This document shows positions 18,665 to 27,054 of a DNA stretch of 64,000 bases, piece after piece. The position numbers and the translations under genes are program-made. The notes under the pieces were generated by a model. It saw only the letters and a list, made by a program, of their open reading frames with translations. It searched no databases and was not told where the DNA came from. The DNA comes from an uncultured Pelagibacteraceae bacterium (GTDB lineage Bacteria > Pseudomonadota > Alphaproteobacteria > Pelagibacterales > Pelagibacteraceae). The stretch spans positions 1-64,000 of the forward strand of contig CACAKN010000001.1 in the NCBI GenBank assembly GCA_902533075.1. Reading direction: 5' to 3'. The number at the start of each line of letters is the position of its first letter. Position 1 is the stretch's first letter.

Positions 18665-18764
18665 GTAAATTTTATAATTTACAGAATTTACAAAATCTAC
18701 TAAAAAGTATAAAAGTGTTGTAAATTAAGGAAAAAAATTGTAAAAATAAATTTACAAAATTTAC
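18665..18764. promoter_or_regulatory. Repeated GTAAATT/AATTTAC operator cluster
   Basis: The intergenic region between the 53-residue ORF (aceA side) and the ScfR-like gene holds repeated half-sites. GTAAATT at 18665-18671 pairs with AATTTAC at 18676-18682, and further AATTTAC copies lie at 18685-18691 and 18758-18764. TTGTAAATT occurs at 18718-18726, and an inverted repeat TTGTAAA/TTTACAA occupies 18738-18744 and 18751-18757. This is the expected layout for a regulator that controls its own gene and the divergent aceA unit. Binding is inferred, not shown. Confidence 0.65.
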
Positions 18765-18775
18765 ATATAGAAAAT

Positions 18776-20206
18776 ATGAGTCAATTAGATTTAAAAATTG
18801 GTCCAAAAATCAAGGCTTTTAGAAGACAATTAGGACTTCAGGCTAATAAATTAGCTGAGGATTTAAATATATCCCCTAGTTATTTAAACTTAATAGAGGG
18901 TGGAAAAAGAAAAATTGATGGAGATCTATTATTAAAAATTTGTGAAAAATTAAATATAGAATTATCTCAATTAACTTCCAAAACTGACGTTAATTTAGAA
19001 AATACTTTATCAGAGATTTTAGATGATAAATTGTTCGAAGATTTAGATATTTTAGGTCCTGAAGTAAAAGATCTTGTTGGAACAAATCCAAAAATAGGAA
19101 AAGCAATTGTGAGATTGGGAGATATTCTTAAAAAAAAGGATCATGAAATGATCAATAAAATTGAGACCATTTCAGGTAAAATAGTAGATAATAGAAAAAA
19201 TTCGTTTCCAGGTGAAGTTATTTCTGATTTTCTGCAAGAAAATAAAAATTATTTTCCAAAATTAGAGGATTTTGCAAATAAAGTTTTTGAAAAAGTTCAA
19301 AAGAATAACAGAACAAGATATATAGCTCTTTGTGATTATTTAAATTCAGAATATAAAATTAACGTTAAAGATGTAATACCTGAAGAAAATAAACCTTTTT
19401 CAAAAATTTATTATAAAAATAAAAAAGAGCTTTTATTAAGTGATTATAGTTCATTAGAAACTAAAAAACTTCATGCGGCTGCTCAAATAGCACAAGAGGG
19501 TGCAAGTAAAGAAATAGAGGAGTATCTGTCTAAATTTACTTTTCCCTCAGAAGAATCAAAAAAATTATCAAAAGTTGCATTGTTAAATTATTGTGGGGCG
19601 GCGATACTAATGCCTTACAAACCTTTCCATACAGAATGTAAAAAGCTAAAATACGATTTAGAACTTTTACAAAATACTTTTGCAACCTCTTTTGAACAAG
19701 TAGCTCATAGAGTCACTTGTTTACAAGATCCGAAACTTCCAGGAATTCCATTCCATTTTTTAAGAGTTGATATGGCTGGTAATATATCAAAAAGATTTTC
19801 ATTATCTGGTATTGAAATACCAAGATACGGAGGTGCTTGCCCAAGATGGAATGTTTATTCAGCGTTAACAAGACCTGGAGTTATTCAAGCCGCAGTGAGT
19901 AAAATGACCAATGGGGAAAAATATGTTTGTATTGCTAGAACAGTTGAAAAGGGTATTGGAAGATTTGGCCAGTCAAAAAGTATATTATCAATTGGACTTG
20001 GATGTGAAGCTAAATATGCAAAAGATTTTGTATATACAGAAAACATAAATATAAACGACAAATCAACAGAAATTCCTATTGGTGTATCTTGTAGAACATG
20101 CGATAGATTAGACTGTTCACAAAGGGCATTTCCTCCTTTACACAAGAAATTTGATGTTGATATTAACTCTAGAGGTGTTTCAGTTTATGTTGGTGATAAA
20201 AGTTAA
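18776..20206 (+). CDS. ScfR/RamB-like transcriptional regulator
   Basis: This 476-residue protein has an N-terminal Xre-type helix-turn-helix (about residues 9-63, with LAEDLNISPSYLNLIEGGKR), a central IrrE-like domain and a C-terminal DUF2083-type region. The last contains the cysteine cluster CRTCDRLDC near the end. The IrrE region lacks HExxH, as is usual in this subfamily, so protease activity is unlikely. RamB in actinobacteria controls glyoxylate-cycle genes, and ScfR-type proteins respond to short-chain acyl-CoA metabolism. Divergence from aceA across a repeated-site region supports control of isocitrate lyase. Confidence 0.87.
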   Translation: MSQLDLKIGPKIKAFRRQLGLQANKLAEDLNISPSYLNLIEGGKRKIDGDLLLKICEKLNIELSQLTSKTDVNLENTLSEILDDKLFEDLDILGPEVKDLVGTNPKIGKAIVRLGDILKKKDHEMINKIETISGKIVDNRKNSFPGEVISDFLQENKNYFPKLEDFANKVFEKVQKNNRTRYIALCDYLNSEYKINVKDVIPEENKPFSKIYYKNKKELLLSDYSSLETKKLHAAAQIAQEGASKEIEEYLSKFTFPSEESKKLSKVALLNYCGAAILMPYKPFHTECKKLKYDLELLQNTFATSFEQVAHRVTCLQDPKLPGIPFHFLRVDMAGNISKRFSLSGIEIPRYGGACPRWNVYSALTRPGVIQAAVSKMTNGEKYVCIARTVEKGIGRFGQSKSILSIGLGCEAKYAKDFVYTENININDKSTEIPIGVSCRTCDRLDCSQRAFPPLHKKFDVDINSRGVSVYVGDKS

Positions 20207-20211
20207 AATTT

Positions 20212-20376
20212 ATGCTTAAATTTGTTATACCTGCAATTATTGTTTTTTTTGTAGTTTTGTTTTGGGAAAAAATAAACGAGATCTTTTACAAAAAATTTAA
20301 TATTAAAATTAATTTAATAGTTTTATTGATTTTTTTAATAATTGTTTCATTAATATCAGCATTATTATATTTTTGA
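20212..20376 (+). CDS. Small membrane protein, 54 residues
   Basis: ATG at 20212, five bases after the regulator's stop, to TGA at 20374-20376. The product has two hydrophobic helices (KFVIPAIIVFFVVLFW, then LIVLLIFLIIVSLISALL) separated by a basic loop with KINEIFYKKFNIK. It is probably an inner-membrane peptide co-transcribed with the regulator. No family is recognised. Confidence 0.45.
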   Translation: MLKFVIPAIIVFFVVLFWEKINEIFYKKFNIKINLIVLLIFLIIVSLISALLYF

Positions 20377-20416
20377 TTATTAATAGGATTTAATGAGATT
20401 AAAATAAATACAAAAC

Positions 20417-21115
20417 ATGAAAGAAATATTCAAAACTGTAAAAGAAAAATTGTCATCTAAATATCTTGAAAATAATGGCTTAAAAAGTAACAATATATTC
20501 AAAAATGTAAGAGAAAAATTATCCTCAAAATATCTCGAAAAAAAAGGGTTTAAAAATGCTAAAAAATTCAAACCTAGAATTAAAGCCAGAATTCGAAAAA
20601 ATAAACAAATAATTAGCAAAAATATTGGCAATTTTTTTGATTGGGTAAAAGGTGCAGAATTAATCGAGTTAGACAAATGTAACACCAAAGAAGATCCAGT
20701 AAGACCAGAATTAGATAATGTATTTAGAAGAAGTTATGGAAGAAAAATTTTTGGTGTTAAATATAAGGGTGAAATTCACGCAGTTATGTGCTTTGCTTAT
20801 ACAAACAAAGTCCCTAAAAGTGTTGAAGAATTGGATAAATTTAGTCATGATGCTTTTTTACAAAGCGCTCAGAGAGGCCAAAATGTTGGACAAATTGCAA
20901 TTGCCTACACAGTGTGGTCAAAAAAAAAGGGGGGTGGAAAGTTGATTGTAAAAGAAGTGTTTAAAAAAATTAAAAAATCAAATCATCTGAATAGATTAAT
21001 CACATTATCTCCATTAACAGAAATGGCAACAAAGTTTCATAGTAAAAATGGAGCAAAACTTTTACAAGTTAATGAGTCAACTCAAAATTTTGAATACAAA
21101 ATAATTAAAAAATAA
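20417..21115 (+). CDS. GNAT-like acyltransferase with N-terminal tandem repeat
   Basis: The C-terminal part of this 232-residue protein (about 85-230) resembles the acyl-CoA N-acyltransferase fold. A hydrophobic strand (KIFGVKYKGEIHAVMCFAYT) is followed by QIAIAYTVWSKKKGGGK, where the acyl-CoA loop would lie, and a strand ending in AKLLQVN. The very basic N-terminus contains two copies of a 23-residue unit (F5-K23 and F28-K46) sharing REKLSSKYLE or KEKLSSKYLE, a tandem in-frame duplication. The substrate is unknown. The GNAT call is by pattern only, and the protein may bind nucleic acid or membranes through the basic region. Confidence 0.6.
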   Translation: MKEIFKTVKEKLSSKYLENNGLKSNNIFKNVREKLSSKYLEKKGFKNAKKFKPRIKARIRKNKQIISKNIGNFFDWVKGAELIELDKCNTKEDPVRPELDNVFRRSYGRKIFGVKYKGEIHAVMCFAYTNKVPKSVEELDKFSHDAFLQSAQRGQNVGQIAIAYTVWSKKKGGGKLIVKEVFKKIKKSNHLNRLITLSPLTEMATKFHSKNGAKLLQVNESTQNFEYKIIKK

Positions 21116-21131
21116 ATATAATTTTACAATA

Positions 21132-21680
21132 ATGAGAATTTTTTTTATTTCATTTTTAGTTTTTATTGTAAATACAATACAAGTATTTGCTGATGATAGA
21201 AATATACAGCTCAATAAATTTTTTAGTGATCTAAAAGTTGCAAATGATAATTCAAGTTACAATATAGAGCAAAAAATTTGGAAAATATGGAGTACACACC
21301 CAAAAGATCAAAAATTGACTGAAATGTTAAAAGACGGATCTTCCTTAGTAAGAAGCCAAAAATTTGAGGAAGCAATAATGATTTTTAGCAAAATAATTGA
21401 TCTGGATCCTTTTTGGGCAGAAGCATGGAATAAACGTGCAACAGTTTTATATTTGGTGGGTGAATTTGAAAAATCCCAAAATGATATCAATAAAGTTTTA
21501 GAATTAGAAAAACGTCATTTTGGAGCATTAGCAGGTCAAGGTCTTGTAAATATTAAACTAAAAAATTACGAGAAGGCCAAAATGAGTTATGAAAAAGCAA
21601 AAAAGATATACCCTTCCATGAAATCACCTGAGATAATGATAAAACATATTGAAGAGTTAATAAAAAAACAATCTATATAA
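21132..21680 (+). CDS. Secreted TPR-repeat protein
   Basis: This 182-residue protein has an N-terminal signal peptide (MRIFFISFLVFIVNTIQVFA, cleavage after VFADD likely). Two to three tetratricopeptide repeats follow (EAIMIFSKIIDLDPFWAEAW; LGEFEKS-type; NYEKAKMSYEKAKKIYP). TPR proteins mediate protein-protein contacts, here in the periplasm. It ends one base before rseP, so the two are likely co-expressed. The partner is unknown. Confidence 0.82.
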   Translation: MRIFFISFLVFIVNTIQVFADDRNIQLNKFFSDLKVANDNSSYNIEQKIWKIWSTHPKDQKLTEMLKDGSSLVRSQKFEEAIMIFSKIIDLDPFWAEAWNKRATVLYLVGEFEKSQNDINKVLELEKRHFGALAGQGLVNIKLKNYEKAKMSYEKAKKIYPSMKSPEIMIKHIEELIKKQSI

Positions 21681-21681
21681 T

Positions 21682-22791
21682 ATGCTTAATTATTTAATAC
21701 CTTTTATAATATTAATATTAATTGTTGTTTTTATACATGAGTATGGTCATTACTATTTTGCAAAAAAATACGGTGTTGGTGTTACTGATTTTTCAATTGG
21801 TTTTGGTAAAGAAATATTTGGATGGAATGATAAATCTGGTACAAGATGGAAAATATGTTGGATACCCCTAGGTGGATATGTAAAATTTTTTGGTGATAGA
21901 AATGTTTTTTCCCAAGCTGATCAAGAAAAAATAATTGAAAAGTATAGTGAAGAAGATAGAGAAAAATTATTTGTTTTAAAACCGTTGTATCAAAGAGTTT
22001 TAATTGTTTTTGGTGGACCATTAGCGAATTTCTTACTTGCTTTATTAATTTTTTTTTCAATTTACACATTCATTGGTAAAGATTTTACACCTGCAGTAAT
22101 TAATGAAGTTCAAAAAGATAGCCCTGCAATGATAGGTGGTCTTAAAAATAATGATATAATTTTAGAAATTGATAACAATAAAGTTAAAAGTATTTTAGAT
22201 GTTTCAAAATATATTACCATGTCAACATCTGAAATTATTGATTTTAAAGTAAAACGTTCTTACGATGAGCTTTTGTTGAAAATAAAACCAGATATAGTCC
22301 CAGGTGAAGATGGACTTGGAAATAAGATTAATAAAAAAATGGTAGGTATCAAATTAGGTGCATATAATAATGAGATTAATCATGTAAAATTAGGTCCAGC
22401 CCATGCAATTTATCATGCAGTGAATGAGGTATACTATGTCAGCATTTCCTCACTAAAGTATATAGGTGGAATGTTTGTTGGAAAGGCAGATACATCACAA
22501 TTAGGTGGTCCAATACGAATAGCTAAGATTTCAGGTCAAGTTGCTGAATTTGGTGTTTTGGCATTTATTAGTATGATGGCATACATTTCAATAAGTCTCG
22601 GTTTAGTAAATCTTTTTCCTATTCCTATGCTTGATGGAGGGCATTTGATGTTTTATGCTTTTGAAAAAATTTTAGGACGTCCTTTATCACAAAAAACTCA
22701 AGAGGGTTTTTTTCGAATCGGTTTATTTTTATTGCTATCATTGATGTTTTTTACAACCTTTAATGATCTTAAAGACCTAGGATTATTTTAA
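21682..22791 (+). CDS. rseP: Site-2 intramembrane metalloprotease RseP
   Basis: This M50-family intramembrane zinc protease is 369 residues long. The HExxH motif is HEYGH at residues 19-23 in the first helix, and the third ligand region is PMLDGGHL near residue 315. A PDZ domain lies between (about 125-205, with DSPAMIGGLKNNDIILEID). In other proteobacteria RseP cleaves anti-sigma factors and signal-peptide remnants. It usually sits between dxr and bamA, but here it follows a TPR gene and is followed by HU. Confidence 0.95.
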   Translation: MLNYLIPFIILILIVVFIHEYGHYYFAKKYGVGVTDFSIGFGKEIFGWNDKSGTRWKICWIPLGGYVKFFGDRNVFSQADQEKIIEKYSEEDREKLFVLKPLYQRVLIVFGGPLANFLLALLIFFSIYTFIGKDFTPAVINEVQKDSPAMIGGLKNNDIILEIDNNKVKSILDVSKYITMSTSEIIDFKVKRSYDELLLKIKPDIVPGEDGLGNKINKKMVGIKLGAYNNEINHVKLGPAHAIYHAVNEVYYVSISSLKYIGGMFVGKADTSQLGGPIRIAKISGQVAEFGVLAFISMMAYISISLGLVNLFPIPMLDGGHLMFYAFEKILGRPLSQKTQEGFFRIGLFLLLSLMFFTTFNDLKDLGLF

Positions 22792-22898
22792 TAATCAATA
22801 TCTACAAAATTTAAAAAAGTAAGTAAATTCAAGGTTTTTTTAGGTTTGTACAATATGTTGTGTATAACTTATTATTAGACACTAAAAAAAGTCTTGAT

Positions 22899-22917
22899 TT
22901 ATCAACACTTTTGATAA
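22899..22917. promoter_or_regulatory. Inverted repeat in the HU leader
   Basis: TTATCAA (22899-22905) and TTGATAA (22911-22917) form a perfect inverted repeat with a 5-base spacer about 35 bases upstream of the HU start. It could be an operator or a leader hairpin. The rest of the 160-base gap holds AT-rich promoter-like sequence, including TATAAC at 22863-22868, but no well-spaced -35. Confidence 0.35.
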
Positions 22918-22951
22918 AGATAGTAATTAACCTAATAAAACCGGAGCTAAA

Positions 22952-23227
22952 ATGAACAAAAAACAATTAGTAGTCAAGCTTTCAGGAGCACTTAATTTAA
23001 GTAAAGCAGATGCTGAAAGAACTTTTGACACAATTACCAATACTATTTTAGATGCTTTAAAAGCTGATGATTCAGTAAAAATTGCTGGATTTGGTACTTA
23101 CAAAGTAGCTAAGAGAAAAGCAAGAGTTGGAAGAAACCCTAGAACTGGTGAGCAAATTCAAATTGCAGCATCACAAAAGGTAAAATTCCTACCAGCTAAA
23201 GCTTTAAAAGAAGTATTTAATAAATAA
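22952..23227 (+). CDS. hup: DNA-binding protein HU
   Basis: This 91-residue HU/IHF-family protein has the canonical N-terminal MNKKQLVVKLSGALNLSKADAE, the GFGTYKVAKRKARVGRNPRTG beta-arm (residues 48-68) with the intercalating proline at NPRTG, and the usual KFLPAKALKE end. HU compacts and bends DNA as a homodimer. A CGGAG ribosome site precedes the ATG. It is followed by its own intrinsic terminator and is probably monocistronic and highly expressed. Confidence 0.96.
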   Translation: MNKKQLVVKLSGALNLSKADAERTFDTITNTILDALKADDSVKIAGFGTYKVAKRKARVGRNPRTGEQIQIAASQKVKFLPAKALKEVFNK

Positions 23228-23233
23228 TATTTA

Positions 23234-23272
23234 AACAGCCTTAATGTTAAAAAGCATTGAGGCTGTTTCTAT
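23234..23272 (+). terminator. Intrinsic terminator after HU
   Basis: AACAGCCTTAATG (23234-23246) pairs with CATTGAGGCTGTT (23255-23267) across an 8-base loop; the stem is 13 pairs with one G-U. The 3' arm ends in TTTCT. It begins seven bases after the HU stop. Confidence 0.85.
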
Positions 23273-23360
23273 ATGCAAATTCTGCATACCCAATTTTCCT
23301 AATCAGCGTTAGTTCTTTATGAATTAAAAAATATAGTCATTTTTTTAATAGGGAGGTCTT

Positions 23361-24662
23361 ATGACTAAATTAACAAAAATAATAAGTGCACCACTTATTA
23401 GTTTAATTTTATTGTTAAACATGAGTAGTGCGAGTATGGCAGATACAACTGTTTCTGCTGAGATAAGTTTTATATTTAACACCTTACTTTTTCTAATTTG
23501 TGGATTTCTGGTATTTTTTATGGCTTGTGGATTTGCAATGTTAGAGTCAGGAATGGTTACATCAAAAAGTGTATCCGTTATTTGTGCAAAAAATATAGGT
23601 TTAATATCAATTGCTGGAATAATGTTCTGGATGTTTGGTTACAATCTTGCTTATGGAATTCCAGAAGGCGGATATATAGGTAGCTTTATTCCATGGTCAG
23701 ATTCTAGTGCAGTTGACACAGGTTATGCAGATGGATCAGATTGGTACTTTCAAATGGTATTCTGTGCAACTACAGTATCTATTGTATCTGGAACTTTAGC
23801 TGAAAGAATTAAGCTTTGGCCGTTCTTTTTATTTGCAGCAATTTTATCAGGAATTATTTATCCAATCGTAATGGGTTGGCAGTGGGGTGGTGGCTGGTTA
23901 GCAGCTGCTGGTTTCTCAGATTTTGCTGGATCAACTTTAGTACATTCAACTGGTGGAGCAGCAGCTCTAGCAGGTGCTTTAATGTTAGGTCCAAGACTTG
24001 GAAGATTTACTAAGTCTGGTGCTCCAGCACCGCTAAAACCATTCGCAGCATCCTCAATTCCATTAGTAACTGTAGGTGTATTTATTCTATGGCTAGGTTG
24101 GTTTGGATTTAATGGTGGTTCTCAATTAGCTATTGGTACAGCTGATGACGCAATTGCTGTTTCAACCATATTTCTAAATACTTTCTTAGCAGGTGCAGGT
24201 GGTGTAATGGCTGCAGCGACTGTAACAAGATTGAATTTTGGAAAAACAGATGTTGTTCAAATGTTAAATGGATGTATAGGTGGATTAGTTGCAATTACTG
24301 CTGAACCATTGATGCCATCACCTTTAGCTGCAATCTTAATTGGTGCAGTTGGTGGTGTAATTGTAGTATACGGTACAAAACTATTATTTTCATTAAAGAT
24401 TGATGATGTAGTAGGAGCTATACCAGCACACTTATTTGCAGGTATTTGGGGTACTTTAGCTGTGCCAATTACAAATCCAGATACTTCATTTGGAACTCAA
24501 TTAATAGGCGTGATTTCGATTAACGTTTTTGTTTTTGTGGTTGCTTTAATTGTATGGTCAATCATGAAAGGAACAATTGGTATCAGATTAAGTAAAGAAG
24601 CTGAAACTAAGGGTACTGACGTAACTGAAACAGGCGTTATTGCATATGCGATACGTGACTAA
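23361..24662 (+). CDS. amtB: Ammonium transporter AmtB
   Basis: This 433-residue Amt/Rh-family channel has a cleavable N-terminal signal segment (cut after MSSASMA) and 11 membrane helices. Both pore histidines are visible, in LVHSTGGAAAL and IPAHLFAGIWG, together with the ESGMV and GFNGGS signatures. It imports ammonium or ammonia at low concentration. A strong GGGAGGT ribosome site precedes it. No glnK is adjacent, unlike the usual glnK-amtB pair. Two RNA structures follow it before the convergent cutA. Confidence 0.96.
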   Translation: MTKLTKIISAPLISLILLLNMSSASMADTTVSAEISFIFNTLLFLICGFLVFFMACGFAMLESGMVTSKSVSVICAKNIGLISIAGIMFWMFGYNLAYGIPEGGYIGSFIPWSDSSAVDTGYADGSDWYFQMVFCATTVSIVSGTLAERIKLWPFFLFAAILSGIIYPIVMGWQWGGGWLAAAGFSDFAGSTLVHSTGGAAALAGALMLGPRLGRFTKSGAPAPLKPFAASSIPLVTVGVFILWLGWFGFNGGSQLAIGTADDAIAVSTIFLNTFLAGAGGVMAAATVTRLNFGKTDVVQMLNGCIGGLVAITAEPLMPSPLAAILIGAVGGVIVVYGTKLLFSLKIDDVVGAIPAHLFAGIWGTLAVPITNPDTSFGTQLIGVISINVFVFVVALIVWSIMKGTIGIRLSKEAETKGTDVTETGVIAYAIRD

Positions 24663-24674
24663 TTGTTAACAATA

Positions 24675-24728
24675 TAGGGGTTCTCCGCTCTCTGTGTATA
24701 CGTAAAGTTACTCAACGGAGGGCCCCTA
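24675..24728 (+). ncRNA. Structured RNA element in the amtB 3' region
   Basis: Bases 24675-24687 (TAGGGGTTCTCCG) pair with 24716-24728 (CGGAGGGCCCCTA) as a continuous 13-pair, GC-rich stem with two G-U pairs. It encloses a 28-base loop that can fold further. This is striking in a genome this AT-rich. The stem is followed by AAAAAT, not a T-run, and a separate true terminator lies 30 bases downstream, so the element is not simply the terminator. It could be an mRNA 3' stabiliser or a processed small RNA of about 110 bases ending at the terminator. Its function is unknown. Confidence 0.5.
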
Positions 24729-24757
24729 AAAATACTTCCTTAAGTTAGTTATAAAAG

Positions 24758-24784
24758 AGCCCCTCCCTCAAGGGGCTTTTTTAT
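24758..24784 (+). terminator. Intrinsic terminator of the amtB transcript
   Basis: AGCCCCT (24758-24764) pairs with AGGGGCT (24771-24777) across a 6-base loop, followed by a T-run. It reaches into the stop codon of the convergent cutA gene. Confidence 0.9.
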
Positions 24785-25092
24785 TTTAATGTTTTTTTAA
24801 CCCAACTTAAAAAATCCTTATTTCCAGAGGAAATATTTGAAAAAATAACACACGGTACATCGTAACTGTGATTTTTTTTTATTTGTTTAATAATTAAATT
24901 TCGATTTTTTTTAATAGTCTTGCCCATTAGAACCACTTCTTTTGATCTATTTATTTTATCTTTCCACATAAAAAAAGAATCAATATTTTTATATATATTT
25001 ACGCAAGCTACCAAATTTTTTTTTAATAGAACTTTTGCAATTCTTTGAGCCTCAGAATTACTTCCGGCAGTTATATAAAAAAAGGTAAACAT
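24781..25092 (-). CDS. cutA: CutA1-type protein
   Basis: CutA is a small trimeric cytoplasmic protein linked to divalent-cation tolerance and to signalling-type folds; its exact role is unsettled. The 103-residue product shows the family layout: FYITAGSNSEAQRIAKVLL, LVACVNIYKNIDSFFMWKDKI and the SYDVPCVIF strand. The frame can be read from a TTG at 25095, but the ATG at 25092 overlaps the upstream gene's TGA as ATGA, a coupled start, so I use that. Confidence 0.92.
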   Translation of the reverse strand: MFTFFYITAGSNSEAQRIAKVLLKKNLVACVNIYKNIDSFFMWKDKINRSKEVVLMGKTIKKNRNLIIKQIKKNHSYDVPCVIFSNISSGNKDFLSWVKKTLK

Positions 25093-26063
25093 CAAGATGC
25101 ACTTTCATCCCAAATTTTTTTATAATCAATAAATGGTGATAAACCATAACTTGAGTTAATATTTGTAAGATGTAAAGACAAACTTTTTAAAGGTGAAATA
25201 CAAATTTCTTTCTCATAAATTTCGTTTATATATTTTTCGAAAGGGTCATTTCGATCTAAACAAGTTTTATAAAAATTTTCCCAATATTTATTTAATAAGT
25301 TTTTTGTTGTCATAAAAGTACATAATGTTTCACCAATTGTACGCCAATGTCTTTTATTTCCAATAAGTAAATTTGTTTTTTTATTGTTCATATAAAGATA
25401 AGGATAATCAGTAGGACACATAAATATTTCCTTTTCTATTTGAGAAGATATTCTCTCATAAGATGAGATCATTTCTTCTAACATTGTTTCAAAGTGCAAA
25501 TAATCATCCTCAACAAAAAAAATTAAATCTTCTCCAAATTTTTTTCCCAGCTCAAAACTTTTTAATAAGCTTGATAAATTCCCTAATGTATCTTCATTAT
25601 TTTGTTTTTTTATAATATTTTTATATTCATCACGATTAAGAGAAATTATTTCAATATTATCGTCTTTAATTAAATCTTTAATTTTAGATAAATTTTCTCG
25701 CTTAGAGTTGTCTTCAATGATAATTGTTTTAATTTTGATGTGAGAATATTTTGATTTTAAAAAATTAATTGATTTTTTAAGTGAATTTAAGGACCTAATT
25801 GAATATTCTATCTTAGGGCTCTCAAAAAGCCTTTTTCTGTTTTGATCCCAAATTTCAATTTCAGTATTTGTTCTAAAAATAATTAGTAATGAATTAACTT
25901 TTTTTGTAATTTTTACCTCTCCTAAAGGCAAAATAATCGATTTTTTATTTATAATTGATAAATCTTCGTTTAAGCTCTTTTCTAATGTGGGTGAGTTAAA
26001 TTTATTTTGATCAATAATTTCATAACCAAATAATTTACAAAATTTAATGAAAAGTTTTTTCAT
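25092..26063 (-). CDS. Putative GT-A-type glycosyltransferase
   Basis: This 323-residue cytoplasmic-looking protein is very rich in Lys, Asn and Ile. The central part (about 90-190) has alternating hydrophobic strands as in nucleotide-sugar transferases. An acidic motif FFVEDDYLHF (about 181-190) resembles the metal-binding DxD region of GT-A enzymes, and a later aromatic and His-containing segment contains NKRHWRTIGETL. The glycosyltransferase call rests on this pattern alone. The stop overlaps the cutA start. No other glycan genes are adjacent. Confidence 0.5.
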   Translation of the reverse strand: MKKLFIKFCKLFGYEIIDQNKFNSPTLEKSLNEDLSIINKKSIILPLGEVKITKKVNSLLIIFRTNTEIEIWDQNRKRLFESPKIEYSIRSLNSLKKSINFLKSKYSHIKIKTIIIEDNSKRENLSKIKDLIKDDNIEIISLNRDEYKNIIKKQNNEDTLGNLSSLLKSFELGKKFGEDLIFFVEDDYLHFETMLEEMISSYERISSQIEKEIFMCPTDYPYLYMNNKKTNLLIGNKRHWRTIGETLCTFMTTKNLLNKYWENFYKTCLDRNDPFEKYINEIYEKEICISPLKSLSLHLTNINSSYGLSPFIDYKKIWDESAS

Positions 26064-26098
26064 AAGTTTTTTTTTATGATATAAATATTTACAATATT

Positions 26099-26482
26099 AT
26101 GACAATTAAATCATCTCAAACCCTCGTTTCTAATGCATTAAAAGAAATAAAAACAATAACGACAGATGAAGCACATAAAATGTTATCTCAGAACCAATGT
26201 AATTTAATTGATATAAGAGACATTAGAGAACTTCAAAATGAGGGTAAAGTTGAGGGTGCCAGCCATATCCCAAGGGGTATGCTTGAATTTTGGCTAGACC
26301 CAGAAAGCGCTTATTTTAAAGAAGGGAAGCTTGATCTAAATAAAGAAATGGTTTTATTTTGTGCGGGAGGATTAAGATCTGCTTTAGCAGCTAAGACGCT
26401 TCAAGACATGGGTTTTGATAAAGTATCTCACGTGGATGGTGGATTTGGCGCGATTAGACAAAGTAAATTTAAAATTGTTTAA
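26099..26482 (+). CDS. Rhodanese-like sulfurtransferase
   Basis: This 127-residue single rhodanese domain has the CH2-like EGASHIPRGMLEFW motif (about residues 52-65), and the active-site loop LFCAGGLRSALAA places the catalytic cysteine at C88, six-residue loop type. Such domains carry persulfide sulfur. It is divergent from the putative glycosyltransferase, and its stop overlaps the stop of the convergent isomerase by four bases. Confidence 0.9.
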   Translation: MTIKSSQTLVSNALKEIKTITTDEAHKMLSQNQCNLIDIRDIRELQNEGKVEGASHIPRGMLEFWLDPESAYFKEGKLDLNKEMVLFCAGGLRSALAAKTLQDMGFDKVSHVDGGFGAIRQSKFKIV

Positions 26483-27054
26483 GAATTATACTCATCTAAA
26501 GCATAATCTAGTCGATCTTGTCCCCAAAAAATTTTATTATTAACAACAAATGTAGGTGCACCAAAAATATCTTTATTGAAAGCGATATTTGTTAAATTTT
26601 TTAATTTATCTTTTACTTTTTGATCATTAATTTTTTTATAAAAATTATCTTTATCAATACCTGTTTTTTCTAAAATATCATTTACATTAACTTCAACTGA
26701 AATATCAATATTATTTTTCCAATATGCATCAAAACAATTTTTAAAGTAATCACTTTTATGATTTGTATCTAGTGAGATATAACCTCTCATTAGAGACAAA
26801 GTATTTATTGGAAATTTACTATTCCATTTAAACTCAATATTATTTTTTTTTGCAATTAAAACACAATCATTTTTCATATTTTTCATTTTGCGTTCATTAA
26901 AAGCTGGTGGAGTTATCTCTCCAAGTTTATGAAGACCACCTAGCAAGATTGGCTTGTAGTTAATATTAATATTATTAAGGTTTTGTATTTTTTTTAATGC
27001 CAAATAGGAATAGGGACTGATAAAATCAAAATAAAAGTCAATTATCTTATTCAT
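26479..27054 (-). CDS. 2-hydroxychromene-2-carboxylate isomerase / DsbA-family protein
   Basis: This 191-residue thioredoxin-fold kappa-GST-like protein begins with the family-typical IIDFYFDFISPYSYLA. It has the helical insertion and the cis-Pro-type end segment IFGAPTFVVNNKIFWGQDRL. Like HCCA isomerases it has Ser rather than CxxC at the active site (SPYSY), so a glutathione-dependent isomerase or transferase is more likely than a disulfide oxidase. No aromatic degradation genes lie nearby. It overlaps the upstream ABA4-like gene by eight bases. Confidence 0.85.
   Translation of the reverse strand: MNKIIDFYFDFISPYSYLALKKIQNLNNININYKPILLGGLHKLGEITPPAFNERKMKNMKNDCVLIAKKNNIEFKWNSKFPINTLSLMRGYISLDTNHKSDYFKNCFDAYWKNNIDISVEVNVNDILEKTGIDKDNFYKKINDQKVKDKLKNLTNIAFNKDIFGAPTFVVNNKIFWGQDRLDYALDEYNS

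Noticed and set aside
24675-24728. Reading the amtB 3' stem as a plain terminator
   Set aside because: The stem is followed by an A-run rather than a T-run on the plus strand, and a genuine terminator lies at 24758-24784.
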